From: Cricetomys ansorgei
Lineage: Eukaryota > Chordata > Mammalia > Rodentia > Nesomyidae
DNA length: 64,000 nt
Assembly (NCBI GenBank): GCA_026225945.1
Contig: JAMJFZ010000289.1
Location: forward strand, 1,171,001-1,235,000
Direction: 5' to 3'
Below, piece after piece: positions 32,161 through 43,535 of the stretch. The notes beneath the pieces were generated by a model. It was not told the origin of the DNA, did no database searches, and saw only the letters and a list, made by a program, of their open reading frames with translations. The position numbers and the translations under genes were made by a program. Each line of letters starts with the position of its first letter. Within the stretch, counting starts at the first letter, position 1.

Positions 32161-32809
32161 GGCCCTCTAGTTACACACGTTAAAAAAAAATCTTCCATAG
32201 TTTGCCCTGCTCAGATGACAAAGGATCAGTGGTTACAATATGTCTGTTCAGTTTTTGCCTTCTGCTTTGAGACACTGCCTTCAGAATCTGGGTGTCCAGA
32301 CAGTGCCTTTCGATGTCACGTGGTTCAAAAGAAGCCGTGGGGAAACCTTGATGACGTGCTGACCCTAAGGTCTCCATACTGACTCTTCACACTAGATGCC
32401 TAGCTTCCTGTGCATTCTTCTCTTACCTTTATTACCATGAATTGGGCTCTTAACCTCTTTGGAACGGTGTTTTTTTTGTTTTTTTTCCTTTCCTTTTAAA
32501 AGTTACATTTCCTCTCCCAATTCCTCTTGCAATTAGGCACAGACATGTGGCAAAAGTTTGGCCAATGACAAAAGTAAAATGGTCGGACACACTTGTGCTG
32601 CAGCTCCCTATAAGGAGGTCACCAGCCAGGTGAGGCACCCCTTTACAATTCCCTTCGGTTTTTTTACAAATTGGAGACAATACACGATGGCTAGAGGGAC
32701 GCTATGGTGAAAGAACAGAACGAAGAACAGAGAATAAGCATGTGAGTCCCTGAGGATTTTGAGGAGGCAAAAGCAGGAACTCTCTATGAGAAATAATCCT
32801 GTAAAATAG
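32161..32809. other. unique sequence, nothing recognised
   Basis: No recognised repeats apart from T-runs near 32,468-32,490. Confidence 0.45.
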
Positions 32810-32993
32810 GAGTATTGGCTGATGCCTGTAATCCCACCACTGGGGAGACAAGGCAGGAAAATCCAGAGTTGACTGCTAGTTGGGGTACAGACTGAGTACA
32901 AGGTCATCCAGGTCTGCAAGTCTGTCTCAAAAGCAAAGTCAAAACAAACAAACAAAAAACAATAGAATAGAATAGAAAAAGAAACAAAGAAAG
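32810..32993 (+). repeat. diverged 7SL-derived (B1/PB1-like) SINE
   Basis: 'tgatgcctgtaatcccacca', 'gggagacaaggcaggaaaat' and 'gtctgtctcaaaagcaaagt', with an A-rich AAAC/AAATAG tail. It is more diverged than the other B1 copies. Confidence 0.6.
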
Positions 32994-33108
32994 ACATTGT
33001 CCATGTATCCTTAAGCTGCTGTAACTAATCAAGTCTTGGGACTGACAACTAAAGGCAATTTCTAATTAACTCGGTTATTTCTTTTCTTTGAGAGAAAAGG
33101 GATATCGT

Positions 33109-33275
33109 GGCAGGGGCTGGAGAGCTGGATCCGCGAGGTGTGCTTGCTGCTGTTGTAAAGGATCATGGTTCAGTGTCGAGCACCCATGTCAGATGGCTCA
33201 CGATGGCCCGTAACTCTAGCTCTAGGGGATTCAGTGCTCTTTTCTGGCCTCCAAGAACACCTACATACATTGTAT

Positions 33276-33324
<49 letters not shown>

Positions 33325-33330
33325 AATCTT
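33109..33330 (+). repeat. B3/B4-type SINE with (CA)n tail
   Basis: Head 'caggggctggagagctggat', 'agcacccatgtcagatggct', 'ctctaggggattcagtgctc' and 'ttttctggcctccaagaaca', then a (CA)n tract at 33,278-33,322. The His/Thr- and Val/Cys-rich frames are repeat artefacts. Confidence 0.9.
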
Positions 33331-34324
33331 ACATATTTGCAGCATAAGATGGCTGTTCATCACAGCCCCTGACCTGTATCCTGCATTGTGCCTGGTTTGT
33401 CCTGTTTCACTTTTAATTAATTCTGGTTTTAAAAAACCCTACCTTTTTTCCATGTCCTGTGTCTTCAGTTTCTTGTAATCTAACAAAGTTCTTACTGTTT
33501 CTGAGCGAGCTATCTTCCAACACTTAGGAACCTCAATAATGACTGTTCACATGATGACTCTTGGGGACATTGACTCAGATGCTGTGACTGTCACTGCAGT
33601 TGCTGGAACTTCAGCTCAGACGCTAACGAACTTTCCTGCTTGTTTATGCTCTACGTGGGGTGCCCCACTGCAAACAGCTCCATTGTGAGTTCCCACGCTC
33701 TAAATGCACACTGCTGTGTTATAGATATTCTTTCAAACTCCTTTCATTTTTTTGCAAAGGAGAGGAGGAGGAGGCTCAAATAATGAGGGGGGGTAGAAAA
33801 GAAAGGGAAGAAAAGGGACAAAATAAAAACCATATTTTTAACAGAAAGATTTTTTCAAAGCTTTGGAAAATGTTGTGTTCACTCACAGAAGGCCCCACTG
33901 TTTTAAACATATTTTACTATAATTTTTCCTTCAAAATCCTGACATGCAAAGCTGAACAGGGCTCTTTGAGTGTGCAACCCCAGGACACAGAGATATAAAA
34001 AGAGCAATATTCCATCGAATGCTTGCCCAGTGGGGATCATAATATCACATGATTGCTTGAAATCCATGTCATCTCCCCAAATATGTGAGTATTCCTTTGT
34101 TTTCTGATTTAGGGATACTTCCTTGCTCTAGAGCTTAAACCTTCTGCTGTTGCTCCTTGTTATGGAGCATGATTACAATGAACATGGGGCTGCCCTTTCC
34201 AAGCCCATTCTAAACCTTAGGTGGGAGGTCCTGGGTCTGTTAACTCCTGTGCTAACCTAACCACAAAATACAACTGTCATGGTACCCCCTTTACAACATA
34301 CAACATGCCTTCCTTTACAACATA
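33331..34324. other. unique sequence, nothing recognised
   Basis: No recognised transposon or exon. A 112-codon frame at 33,660-33,998 includes a purine-rich stretch and no domain. Confidence 0.45.
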
Positions 34325-34615
34325 TGACACACACACACACACACATACACCACCACCACCACATATAACATACACCACATATATACACCACACACACACA
34401 CACACACACCCCACCACATATATATAACACACACCACACATATACACCACACACATACCACATACACACAAATGCACACACCCCCACCACCACATATAAC
34501 ATACACATACACACACAACACACCACACATACACACGACACACTCACCACATACATACACACACAGCATACACGCCTAGTACATATAGCCATACACACCA
34601 CACATACACACAGCC
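34325..34615. repeat. CA/CCA/CATA-rich cryptic satellite
   Basis: Nearly 300 bp of mixed ACAC, CCACC and ATACAC units with almost no G on the plus strand. It produces long Val/Cys/Tyr-rich minus-strand frames that are not genes. Confidence 0.93.
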
Positions 34616-34711
34616 CTTTATTTTTTTCCCATGAGAAATTGTGAAAGAACAAAGAATTGCCATTCCAGATCATTCAATGATATGTTTAAAAGTTCATCAG
34701 TTTCCCCCTGA

Positions 34712-34785
34712 ACTGAAAAACAAAAACAAAGAACAAAACAAAACAAACAAACAAACAAAAAACCCCAAACAAACAAAAAACTGGC
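34712..34785. repeat. (AAAC)n microsatellite
   Basis: AAAAC and CAAA units in tandem, possibly the tail of a lost retroelement. Confidence 0.85.
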
Positions 34786-35067
34786 AATGAATCCAAACAA
34801 TTAAAGAAAATTTAGAGAAAAAATTCTTAGGACTTCTTCCTTTGTAACATGATGTAAATCTGAAATACACCAATGGTCTGGAAGTGATTACGACAAGCTA
34901 TGGGACAAAATATTCCTAAGCAGACTTTGCCAACAGGGGCCTTGCTGCTCCCATCAGCTCAGAGGATTTGGGAAAGTGAGGGTTCAGTGCTATTTGAGAG
35001 ATTTGCACCCCTGCTGTTTGTATGGGTAATGCCCCGGAATAAATTCGGAGTCCAGGACCCTCCTTAC

Positions 35068-35304
35068 TCAAGATGAGTGCGCAGTCCCTGTACTGCTGAT
35101 TGTATTTGTCTTTCCAAACGGGGGTCCTTTAAGAGGAGGGACCCCCAAGTTAGCAGTTCTGAAAGCTTGTGTCATGTCTGAATCAGCCCCCAGTGTCCAG
35201 ATAAAGCCGCAGGGCAGCCCCAGCTTCTCAATGGCTGTCAGGAGCAAGTCGTAGTTTTGTATGTCCTCAACCTTTTCCTGTGGGTAAAATTTTAACTTTT
35301 TCAC
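35068..35304 (-). other. short coding-like segment, unassigned
   Basis: A minus-strand open segment of about 78 codons with balanced, protein-like composition, including 'EKVEDIQNYDLLLTAIEKLG' followed by 'LPCGFIWTLGADSDM'. The plus-strand sequence at 35,276-35,292 reads as a possible minus-strand splice acceptor ('ttttacccacag' before the 'EKVED' codons). I see no clear donor and no ATG. It could be a real or decayed exon, a pseudogene fragment, or chance. I do not recognise the family. Confidence 0.2.
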
Positions 35305-36609
35305 CCTCCAAGTGATTTCACCCTCGAGTTAAAGATTTTGTTTAGTTCATAGAACATCAAAAGGTACCTCTTACTTGACAGAGAGGCATGAGGAGCTAAA
35401 GGCAGCCAGCTCAAAGGGACACTGCGATGCCATCTTATAATTAAGCAGAGCACCCGCTGGACCGCATGTTACAACAGATGTTTCCTGGCCCCAGGTACTA
35501 AGCCAGCATGCAGTAAAACTGTCCAGAGCCTGGCTGAGCCAAGGTGGGTCAGTGTCTGGAACAACGCTTGTCTAGTGTCTCTTACTGTAATTAGAAAATG
35601 AGGCTAGCTTTTGGTCATTAATTCCATTTGAAAAATAGCCATGGCTAAATTAAAAATGAAAAAAAAAAAAAAAGGAAAGAAAGAAAGAACATTCAAGTGC
35701 TTTTAAAATTAAAAAGCCTAACAAGAAAATGGATAATTTACCAATGACATATTATTTCTATTAGTGTTTTAGATAAGGTATAAATTCTGTATGGTGCCCT
35801 CTCTTCAACATTATTTGAAGACTTTTCACTCTATTTATAAAGTGGTTAAAATTTGTGGCGCTTCATCCTTAGGCTGAAAAGGAGTTTATAGATTGGTCAG
35901 TAGCAGGAAATCAAACTCAGAAATGCAGAGCAGCCTCTCGGGAAATGTACAAAGCGACCATGGCAAGAAGGATTATTCTGCCATTTTGTCCTAGTCTTTT
36001 TTCATTTTATTACTCTCAAAAAGAGACCTGGGGATCGAGAGACTCTGGACTCTGAGGAGCCAGCAGCCCTGGCCAGGCTGGCACTCAAATGGCAGGTGGT
36101 CCTTATGCTGCTTGCATCACGGTGTCACAGTGTACAGACGCCGCTGTAAGCCGGTCCCGCAGTACCCACCCCCTGCTCTCCTCCAGCAGCCCCAGGGCCC
36201 CTCATGACCACCTGGGGCCAACCAGAGCACTTCTTGGTATTCGCTCACAGAGGACACTACTCATATCTTACTGGGTAAATATGTTTAATTTTCCCCAGTA
36301 AACGTGCATTGATGAATAAGCTGCTCTTATTTTGCGTCTGAGAAAGGCAAGACAAAACGGCAACAGAAAATTATAAGCACCCTGGGCCCGGGAAGGTCTG
36401 AGCCTTATTGAAGAAGGCTGATGCTGTAATGGAGGGAGGATGTGGGACCTGTGTGGCTGGGTCTTCTGACTTTTTACACAAAGGTTCCCACCACGGTTGT
36501 CTGCTGCCTCCTTGAAACGGTGTTGAGAGGAACAAAGGTATCTGAGGTGTTCCAAGTTCGTGAACATTTCCATTCCTGATACAGAGGACAATAGTCAAGT
36601 AACAGTTGT
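35305..36609. other. unique sequence, A-run only
   Basis: Contains an A/GAAA run at 35,657-35,690 and no recognisable transposon. The interval 36,060-36,330 is moderately GC-rich and CpG-containing and carries an 8-bp inverted repeat (36,268-36,275 and 36,294-36,301). Confidence 0.4.
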
Positions 36610-36716
36610 ATATACATACATACATACATACATATATATGTATGTATATATGTATATGTGTATGTGTGTGTATGTATATATATACATATATGTGTGTGTG
36701 TGTGTGTGTGTGTATA
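36610..36716. repeat. compound TACA/TATG/(TG)n microsatellite
   Basis: CATA units pass into TATG units and then a (TG)n run. The CATA and TATG blocks are mutually complementary and could fold back. Confidence 0.93.
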
Positions 36717-36814
36717 TTTAATATTACTGTTCTGGAGGTTTATGTGTGTATACAAGCGATTGCATAGGCCAAAGGTTGATGATACCCTGTTTTCCTCAAC
36801 TGCTCTCTGTTTTT

Positions 36815-36940
36815 TTATGTTTGTTTTTCTTTATTTTATTCTATTTATGTGCATGAGTGTTTTGCCTGCATGCATGTATGTGCACCCTTCGTGTGCAGCT
36901 GTACACACAGGTCGGATGAAGGCAGCACCCCTAAACACCT
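36815..36940 (-). repeat. truncated B3-like SINE tail, reverse
   Basis: 'ttatgtgcatgagtgttttg', 'cctgcatgcatgtatgtgca' and the following 'cccttcgtgtgcagctgtac' match the reversed 3' part of B3-type SINEs. The tRNA-like head is missing. Confidence 0.65.
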
Positions 36941-36949
36941 TCCCTTTCT

Positions 36950-37280
36950 ATATCACTCGACTTCTTCTTATCGCCGACATTATTCATTTGACTGTCTAAA
37001 AGCGAGTGGGCTCTTTTCTCTTAGGTACAGGAAAGCTAGCTGTCTATGTGTGCTGCGACTGGAGTTCCGCTAACGGGTAGAGCAGTCTCAACATTAGCAC
37101 CCTATAGATCATGTACGTACGTAGGCAGTTTCAATAAGAAGTGTTGGGAGCATTGACAGACACGCTCGATTGTCCTTGAGTCAGATGGGGATAGGACCGA
37201 GAGGGACGAATGTTTGGGCGCGGAGAACGCGCAGGCCACGTAGAAGGTGGTGATCACGTGTTCATCAGAAGTGGCTTCAA
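36950..37280. promoter_or_regulatory. CpG-rich unique block, candidate regulatory element
   Basis: Unique sequence wedged between a SINE tail and a URR1 element. About a dozen CpGs lie between 37,110 and 37,260 alone. It includes the palindromes gtacgtac (37,113-37,120) and E-box cacgtg (37,255-37,260), and 'ggcgcggagaacgcgcagg'. Retained CpGs suggest constraint or hypomethylation. Function is inferred. Confidence 0.3.
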
Positions 37281-37305
37281 CAGAAACAAAATACATGATT
37301 GAGAG

Positions 37306-37518
37306 CAGTGGTTCTCAACCTATGGGTTGAAACCCCTTTAGGGTCGAATGACCCCTTCACAGGGCTCTTCCGCACTTCAGGTGATTACGTATGATGTATA
37401 ACGGTAGCCAAATTACAATTATGAAATAGCAGTGAAGGTAATTGTACAGATGGGGAGTCACCACAACATGAGGAACGGTGTTAAAGGGTGCCAGCGTTAG
37501 GAAGGTTGAGAACCTCTG
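37306..37518. mobile_element. URR1-type hAT-Charlie MITE
   Basis: Starts 'cagtggttctcaacctatgg' and ends 'gaaggttgagaacctctg', imperfect terminal inverted repeats of the rodent URR1/hAT-Charlie type. Inside are 'acaattatgaaatagcagtg' and 'caccacaacatgaggaacgg', which match remembered URR1 sequence. It is non-autonomous with no transposase. The flanking 8-mers do not match, so the target duplication has decayed. Confidence 0.92.
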
Positions 37519-37589
37519 ACTTAGGGAGTATTGAGATGCTGTAATTCGGCTCCATTTAAATTCTCATCCGTTCGTTCTATTTTTACCCA

Positions 37590-37700
37590 TTCTTTATACC
37601 AAACCTCTGAGGCAGCTGTTGATGCTGTCCCATTATACAGCTGAGGAAACAGTACGGGCGCTTCGCCTAAGTTCTTAAGGATGAAGCTTACGGTCATCTG
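37590..37700 (+). repeat. MIR SINE relic
   Basis: 'cctctgaggcagctgttgat', then 'cccattatacagctgaggaa' and 'ac' follow the MIR core (ctatgaggtaggtactatt ... cccattttacagatgagga). Only the 5' half is clear. Confidence 0.55.
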
Positions 37701-39059
37701 AGGACAAACTTTAATTCCTTCCCTTTGCCAGAGTCAGAAGGGTGATACCAACAAGACCCCTTTAATTTCACAGCCTCAAGTTAGGCAGAGCGGAAGAGAA
37801 ATCATCGCCCACGCTCGATGTCCATGGATAGAAATCTGACGGCACCATGGTGGGAGGACCATTAAAATGCAGGCTAGTCAGGGTAGTTCTGATGCAAAGC
37901 TCTCTACATGCTAGTCCCCTTGTCTAGACCGGAGAGGAAGAGCTGTTGCATATGTCTACAAAGTAACAGCCCTGCCGTTCCCTGATACACAGGCAGCCAG
38001 AGCTGGTGGCCCAAGATTTAATCACGGAATATCCTCCCAATTCAAGGCAGTTAGGGAAGAAAATAGAAGGAAAAAAAAAATATCGATACAACTTAGAATT
38101 AAGAGGTTTGGGGAGGTAATTTCCATTTAAAATGTAACCCTTCAAGACACTCTGGGACAGGAATATTAGCTAGTCACTGCTCGCTCCTGACTGCTCCCTG
38201 ACCGTTCCTTGCAGTCTTTCTCTCCTGCTCCTCCTCCTTGCTGGCCTAGCCTCAGTCCCTCGGCTCTTAGCTGCTTGACCTCTCTCTCTGGTTGATTATG
38301 ATGGCGCAGTCACTCCAAAGCTAACCCCCGTAGGTAGTTCCCCATTGTCTAAAACAATCCCCACCTTCGCACGTGAACACGGGCTGCTCACAATCTTTTG
38401 GCGCCCATTCCAATCCACAGCTTCCGAGACCCACACATTGTGCCAGGCAATTTCACATACCTGGTCCTCAGCCAGAATGCTGACCCCTGTTCCTACTGTG
38501 CCCCCACCCTCTAACTCAGTCAGTGAGTGCTGGCTCGTCTTTAAACAAATATGTCAGAGTATCTGAGAAGCCTTGCGTGTTCTTTCCTATCTGAATCTGT
38601 GTCCCCACTAGACTGCTTGTTGTGCAGCATGTCACACCAAATTAATTTAACTCACTAGCAATTGGAGACCTAAGAGACCGATCTTGCCCCTACATCTTGC
38701 GTCCCTCCCTGGCAATGCCGTGGCAAAGGAAACAGGCTCAGTAAAAACGGTTGCCCTAGAGAGAATTGAAGGTGACTGTCATTGGCCTGGCCACTGGCCC
38801 ATGGCTACTGAACTCTCATGGGAGGATAACTTATTGGTAGGTGTTTCTTTTGCTGTTTGGCGTGTTAGGAGGGGAGAGCTTCTTGCTGATTCCTGCCCAA
38901 AGAAGAATCCCCCTAAAATGGGAGGCAAAGAAGAGAGGCCCAAGAATCCCACAGTACATTTTCTGTATCACTCTGGGATGCAAAAGACAGCAAGCGTAGT
39001 ACAGGCCGAGATACTTACCTTCGAGAGCTCCAACAAGTTTTCTGGGGGGAAGAGTAAAA
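37701..39059. other. mostly unique; weak L2-like traces
   Basis: Within 38,300-38,640, 'tgtgtccccactagactgct' recalls the L2 3' half (tctccccactagactgta) but the rest is too diverged to call. Open frames at 38,684-39,070 and neighbours have no recognised domain. Confidence 0.35.
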
Positions 39060-39300
39060 GAAATGAATAAAATTAAAAATGTGTGGTAAGAAAGTTAGAA
39101 AGGAAAGGCCCACGTTTCCTCTAGGGAATAGGAAGTGGTCTTGTCTTCCGCAGCAGGGCTGTCTAATAAATCTGGAGAGTTTTATTGACTTCATAGGCGC
39201 AAAAATAACCACCCAGAGAAGACATCGGGTTTCACTTATGTTTTTGGAAAGTAATTTCTCACAGACTTCGAGGTTAAAAGAAAGTGGTTGCACGGGCCTC
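39060..39300. promoter_or_regulatory. candidate conserved non-coding element
   Basis: Transposon-free sequence with facing AATAAA (39,165-39,170) and TTTATT (39,180-39,185) HOX/CDX-like cores, followed by 'cttcataggcgcaaaaataa' and retained CpGs. Inference from texture only. Confidence 0.25.
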
Positions 39301-40369
39301 GGCTGCGGTGGTGTGTCTTCTGGTATGCGTAATGCAACTGGATCTGAGTTCTGGGACGATGCCCAGACTCGGGGGCTAAAGCCTCTGTTGAAAGCATTGA
39401 GGACAGAGTGTTGCCAAGATTTTATGTATGCAACTGTAGATCGATTGTCTTAGTGCAAGCACAGACTTTGATCAAGAGCGTCTGGAGGGCGGGGTCTCAT
39501 TAAACGATGTTTTCATCCCTTAATTCTGCAGTTTTTATGTCTCCTTGTTCCTAAGTCGACCACAGACCCTGAGTGTCCCTGACGCACAGAAGCCCCTCCC
39601 AGAGCCCACGTCTGGCTCTCAGGCTGCAGCAGTGATGGGCATGGAAGGAGTTGCTGGGTAGAAGGGATGCAGTCTGGGAGGTTTGACTCCATTCCGTAGC
39701 TTTGGACCAGTCAGAAAGGAAAATGCTAGATGCTCTCTCCCTCCTGCCTTGTGCCTGGGATTCATTAGTAAGACTTGAAAACTTCCCCTACACAAAGACA
39801 GGCTCTAAGCTTGCTCTAAGCAAAGGACTGATAAGAGCGTTTGTCTGTAGAATGGCTTTTCCCTTTTAAAAATGTCTGGCCAAGACTAGAAAATGCAGTC
39901 ATACTCAGAAAGTAGAAGTGCTGATTTCTGTTGATTTCAAGTGTCCATAGGATTGTGGAAAAGATGGTATCTAAGCAACATTTCTGAAGCCAAGCAATAT
40001 TCTTCTTCAAGTCTGAGGTGAACCTTCCCCAACAGGGCAGAGGAAACATTTGTGCCATCTGGGATCTTCTACAAAGCAATGGGAAAGAAGCTAAAGTAGC
40101 CATCTTCTGGCCACGCTAAGAGGCAGAGCAGAACCTGTTGGTGTGCGGGTGCGTCATTCACTCTCAGAGCCTCCAGCACTGTCTGCAAAATGAAGACAGG
40201 GTCTGAGGATGAAAAGAACCCTTGCCCTGGGAAGCAGGGAGTCAATAAAATGTAATTCAGAATTAATTGCCTTATTTTAAAGATGACAGGAAACAAATTG
40301 GTAGTTTCAAAACTTTTTTTTTTTTGGTAGAGGAATCCCTTTTCCAAGTAAAATCTTTCCTAATAAAAT
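39301..40369. other. unique sequence, nothing recognised
   Basis: No transposon, RNA or exon recognised; a T10 run at about 40,315-40,325. Confidence 0.45.
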
Positions 40370-40480
40370 ACCAAACATTAATGGAGCCCTTGGCATGTGC
40401 AAGGCTAGGCTACGCAGTTTGCATGTCGTGTTGCATGCAGCTTACACGATCCTGAAATGGGTACTTCACAATTGTGGAAA
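40370..40480 (+). repeat. possible MIR SINE relic
   Basis: 'ggcatgtgcaaggctaggct' and 'agtttgcatgtcgtgttgca', then 'cgatcctgaaatgggtactt', follow the MIR order (tatgtgccaggcactgtgct ... ctttgcatgcattatctca ... atcctcacaa ... gtacta). Confidence 0.5.
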
Positions 40481-41299
40481 ACTAGACGCCAGGCTGCTCC
40501 AGATGAAACAGTAGGTAAAACTACTATATTAACAGGCCAGTCAACGTGAGGCTGCTCTGGTGGATCACAGCTGCAGGACCAGGGACCCTTAACCCCTCCT
40601 GTCTTACTCCTCTGTCAACCTCCCCACCACCACCACCTAAGGCTCTGTAAAGCAGCATCTCTGTCTTCTGACTAGATGACCTCTCCATCCTTTCTTGGTG
40701 TCTGCACAGTCCCTGCCACCAGAGGTGCAAGCTCAGTACCCTTTAACACCACCTTAGACGGCAAGCTGGCAAAGCCTGCCATTCGCCAAACGACAGGTTG
40801 GCACCTCCCTTTGAGTGCCTGGAAGAAATAGATTTTTCAACCAACTTTGATTAAATAGACATAAAAAATCGAAGAATTGTTTGAATGTAAACACGCTGAT
40901 GCTTTTAGGTCAAGTGTGTGGCTTCCATCAAAACTGCAGGCCAAAAATCAGGATCAGTTTGCACTTCTGTAACAATTCAGTCACTAAATATTCTACCTGT
41001 AATGCACCTTCCTATTTACTGTCTGGTGATCTGTCTCTAATAACTCCCATCTAGAGACGAATAAGACACGGTAACATTTTTACCTCTTAAATTCACTAGT
41101 TGTCTGTTCATTTGCTGGCTCTTCCACAACAGAGTTCATCAAAGAAAGAGGACACTTTTGATGTCTTTGTTTGCTCCTGACAAAGGACAAAAAGCCCTCT
41201 GCAGGCTGGACCTCTTTACTCCTGATGACTTCAGGCTCCCCAGATTACAGGACTGTGGTGTCACTCAGGAAGTGGATGAAAAAAGCATTCTTACCCTTA
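40481..41299. other. unique sequence, nothing recognised
   Basis: No repeat or exon recognised; a short CCA-repeat at 40,621-40,637. Confidence 0.45.
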
Positions 41300-41680
41300 G
41301 TTTCACAAGGAGTGTAAATAGATACAAAATTATTGTTGGGCAATCTGATGACAGCTATTAAAATGTTCAAACTCTTGACCTGATAATAATTCACCTACTT
41401 GGAATTCATCGTGGAGAAATATGCTGACAACCGTTCAAAAGTGTTCAAGTGTAACGCAACGCTTGCAAGAGTATGTGTTACAGGGAGACTGGAAAGAGCC
41501 CACATGTGCTAACAGGCAAACGGTTAAGGAAAATATGGTTTGGCCAAACAATATAGTAAGATGGAACCATTAAAAGGTTAGAAGAAAATTTCCCATAGAC
41601 TGACATGAGAAAATGTCCGAGACAATGCTAGGTAGAAAACAGTCTGTCAAGTTGAGAGGAGAATTCTTTTTCTGCTTTGT
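41300..41680 (+). repeat. ancient L1M 3'-end relic
   Basis: 'ggagtgtaaatagatacaaa', 'tgttgggcaatctgatgaca', 'tacttggaattcatcgtgga', 'tggaaagagcccacatgtgc' and 'agtaagatggaaccattaaa' align in order to the late ORF2 to 3' region of old L1s (tgtaaattggtacaa ... ggcaatttggcaatat ... cttctaggaatttatcc ... gcagccattaaaaa). Confidence 0.7.
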
Positions 41681-42234
41681 AAATGTTAATGTGTGTGTCT
41701 TGGAAAAAAACCTAACTGCTTTTCTTAGCCATGTAGGATTATAGGTTTTCTTTTTCTATGCTGCATATTTCTGTTTCGAGTTACTTCTGTGCGTGCGTGT
41801 ATGTATGTATGCATAGATGTACAGCCTCGCTTCTGTAATCAGAATAAGAACCACCAACGCTCCCATAGCTTGGTCCTCTGAGAGCCCTCATTGCAAAGTC
41901 TGGAAGCCTAGTCCAAACCCATTGACTTTACTGGCAAGCAAACTGAGATGACACTGGAACACTGAGATCACAGAGCTAAGAGGAAGACCATGCATGAAAG
42001 TCCTTCCAGTGTTCAGAGTTTATGAGCCATTGTAGCAACTATTATCCCAGAAGGAAATCCTCTTTCAGGGAGGAGCTGATGTGGATAAAGTTGAACTTTG
42101 GCTAGTTTGTGACTTGAGGCTGTAATTAAGAAAGGACAAGGACATCCAGAGACAAACTAAGGAGTCTTAGGCTGATGGTGAAGTGCCAGGGGGAAGGAAC
42201 GTCCATAAAAGACAGAGGTATTTATGTTTCATCA
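41681..42234. other. unique with TG-rich tract and weak MIR trace
   Basis: TG/TATG units at about 41,785-41,815. The sequence 'ctggcaagcaaactgagatg' near 41,930 faintly resembles MIR (acaggtaagcaaactgagg), possibly 41,860-41,990. Nothing coding. Confidence 0.35.
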
Positions 42235-42416
42235 TGTTTGTATATACACGTGTTTGTGTGTGTGTGTATCTTCCTCTTCCAGAAGAGGAAGTTGGATCCT
42301 TTGGAGTTGGAGGTACTGGCAACCAGTACACGGGTACTGGGAACTGAGCTCAAGTCCTCTGATACAGCGGTAGACACTCTTAGCCACAAAAGCACCATCT
42401 CTCCAGCCCTGTGTTT
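42235..42416 (-). repeat. B3/B4-type SINE, reverse
   Basis: TG-rich reversed tail, then 'tggatcctttggagttggag', 'actgggaactgagctcaagt' and 'gcaccatctctccagccc', the reversed tRNA-like head. Confidence 0.82.
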
Positions 42417-43535
42417 AATCCTTATGCTTTCATCAAGATACGTTTGGGTGTTCTTTCTCTAACAGGTCTCCATGGGGCATACATGGGTGTGTGGGGGACC
42501 CTATAGCTTATACAATTAATAGAACACAGTAAAGAGGATTCCAAATCCCAAACACATAATCAGATCCCAGAGTTTAGGAGGGGCCCTGAGAAGGAAGAGC
42601 CATTAACCTAAGCAAGATTCATTATGTTCACTGTAGGTGTCTCAGGGAAACCTAATTGCTGGGGCTCAGAGTTCTGCAACCATGTTAAGATGGGAGAGTA
42701 ATAGTCACACCTCCTTTCCGTGAAAGACCATCCTTCAAAGCAGAGATTTATCCTACACGTGGCAAAAGCTAGAGGCTACATGCTAGGCCCAGAGAGACTG
42801 CGGCATGCCTTTGGGGTGTTCAGTGTCTGTGCATGGAAAAGCTCTGGAGAAGCTCTGTTTGTTGACAATGGCGGATGTCCAGTTCTTGATGCTCATAAAA
42901 CCATGGCCGTCAGTGCCGGGAAAGATATATTAGGTCATCAATCTCGATTTGGGTCCAAGGCAGGATGGTTCCCTAGTGCAGTCATTCTGAGTCTTTGTCC
43001 GGCAGCTTTGAAATGTCTCTAGGGTCTAACTCTTAAGCTGGTCTTCAACTCCAGTTCCTGGGCAAACGTTGAATTGCTTGACTTCAAACAAAAGGAAAAG
43101 GGTGTTTTGGAGCAGGAGCCGCACAACACTTAATTATACCCATCCCTAGAATTCTCTCAGCTGTTTCCGCATGACGAAAACAATTTCGTGTAAAGAAACA
43201 TTTATATCTTTGCTGTAAAGTTACCATCAAAGAACAAATCACTGATTTTTTTTTTTTCCCCGTTCCTTATATTTTAACTTTGGAGGTGGGTTTCTTTTTA
43301 GGTTTAGTGGGGAAGAAAAAAAAGAGCAAACTTGCAGGACGGCCATTAACCAACGTTATTGAGAGAGGGTAACACTGAAACGTGTTTTGCTGCTGCTGTT
43401 GTTGATGGAAAGAAAATAGCATTCTTGTCTTTTCTGCAAGCCTTAGTTGAGCCTGTCTACTTTTGTCTTTGATACACCTGATGGATGTGAGCTTTCTAGG
43501 CTACAATAGGGCTATATAATGAAGCGTCTTAGGCC
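42417..43535. other. unique sequence, nothing recognised
   Basis: No recognised transposon or exon. A 100-codon frame at 42,720-43,022 shows no domain. Confidence 0.45.

Noticed and set aside
33270..33325. CRISPR-like regular repetition
   Set aside because: It is a plain (CA)n microsatellite. There are no direct repeats with unique spacers anywhere in the window.
34257..34673. Val/Cys/Tyr-rich minus-strand frame of 138 codons
   Set aside because: Translation of a CA/CCA-rich low-complexity tract.
38300..38640. L2 LINE fragment
   Set aside because: Only 'tgtgtccccactagactgct' is convincing. The rest is too diverged to support a call.
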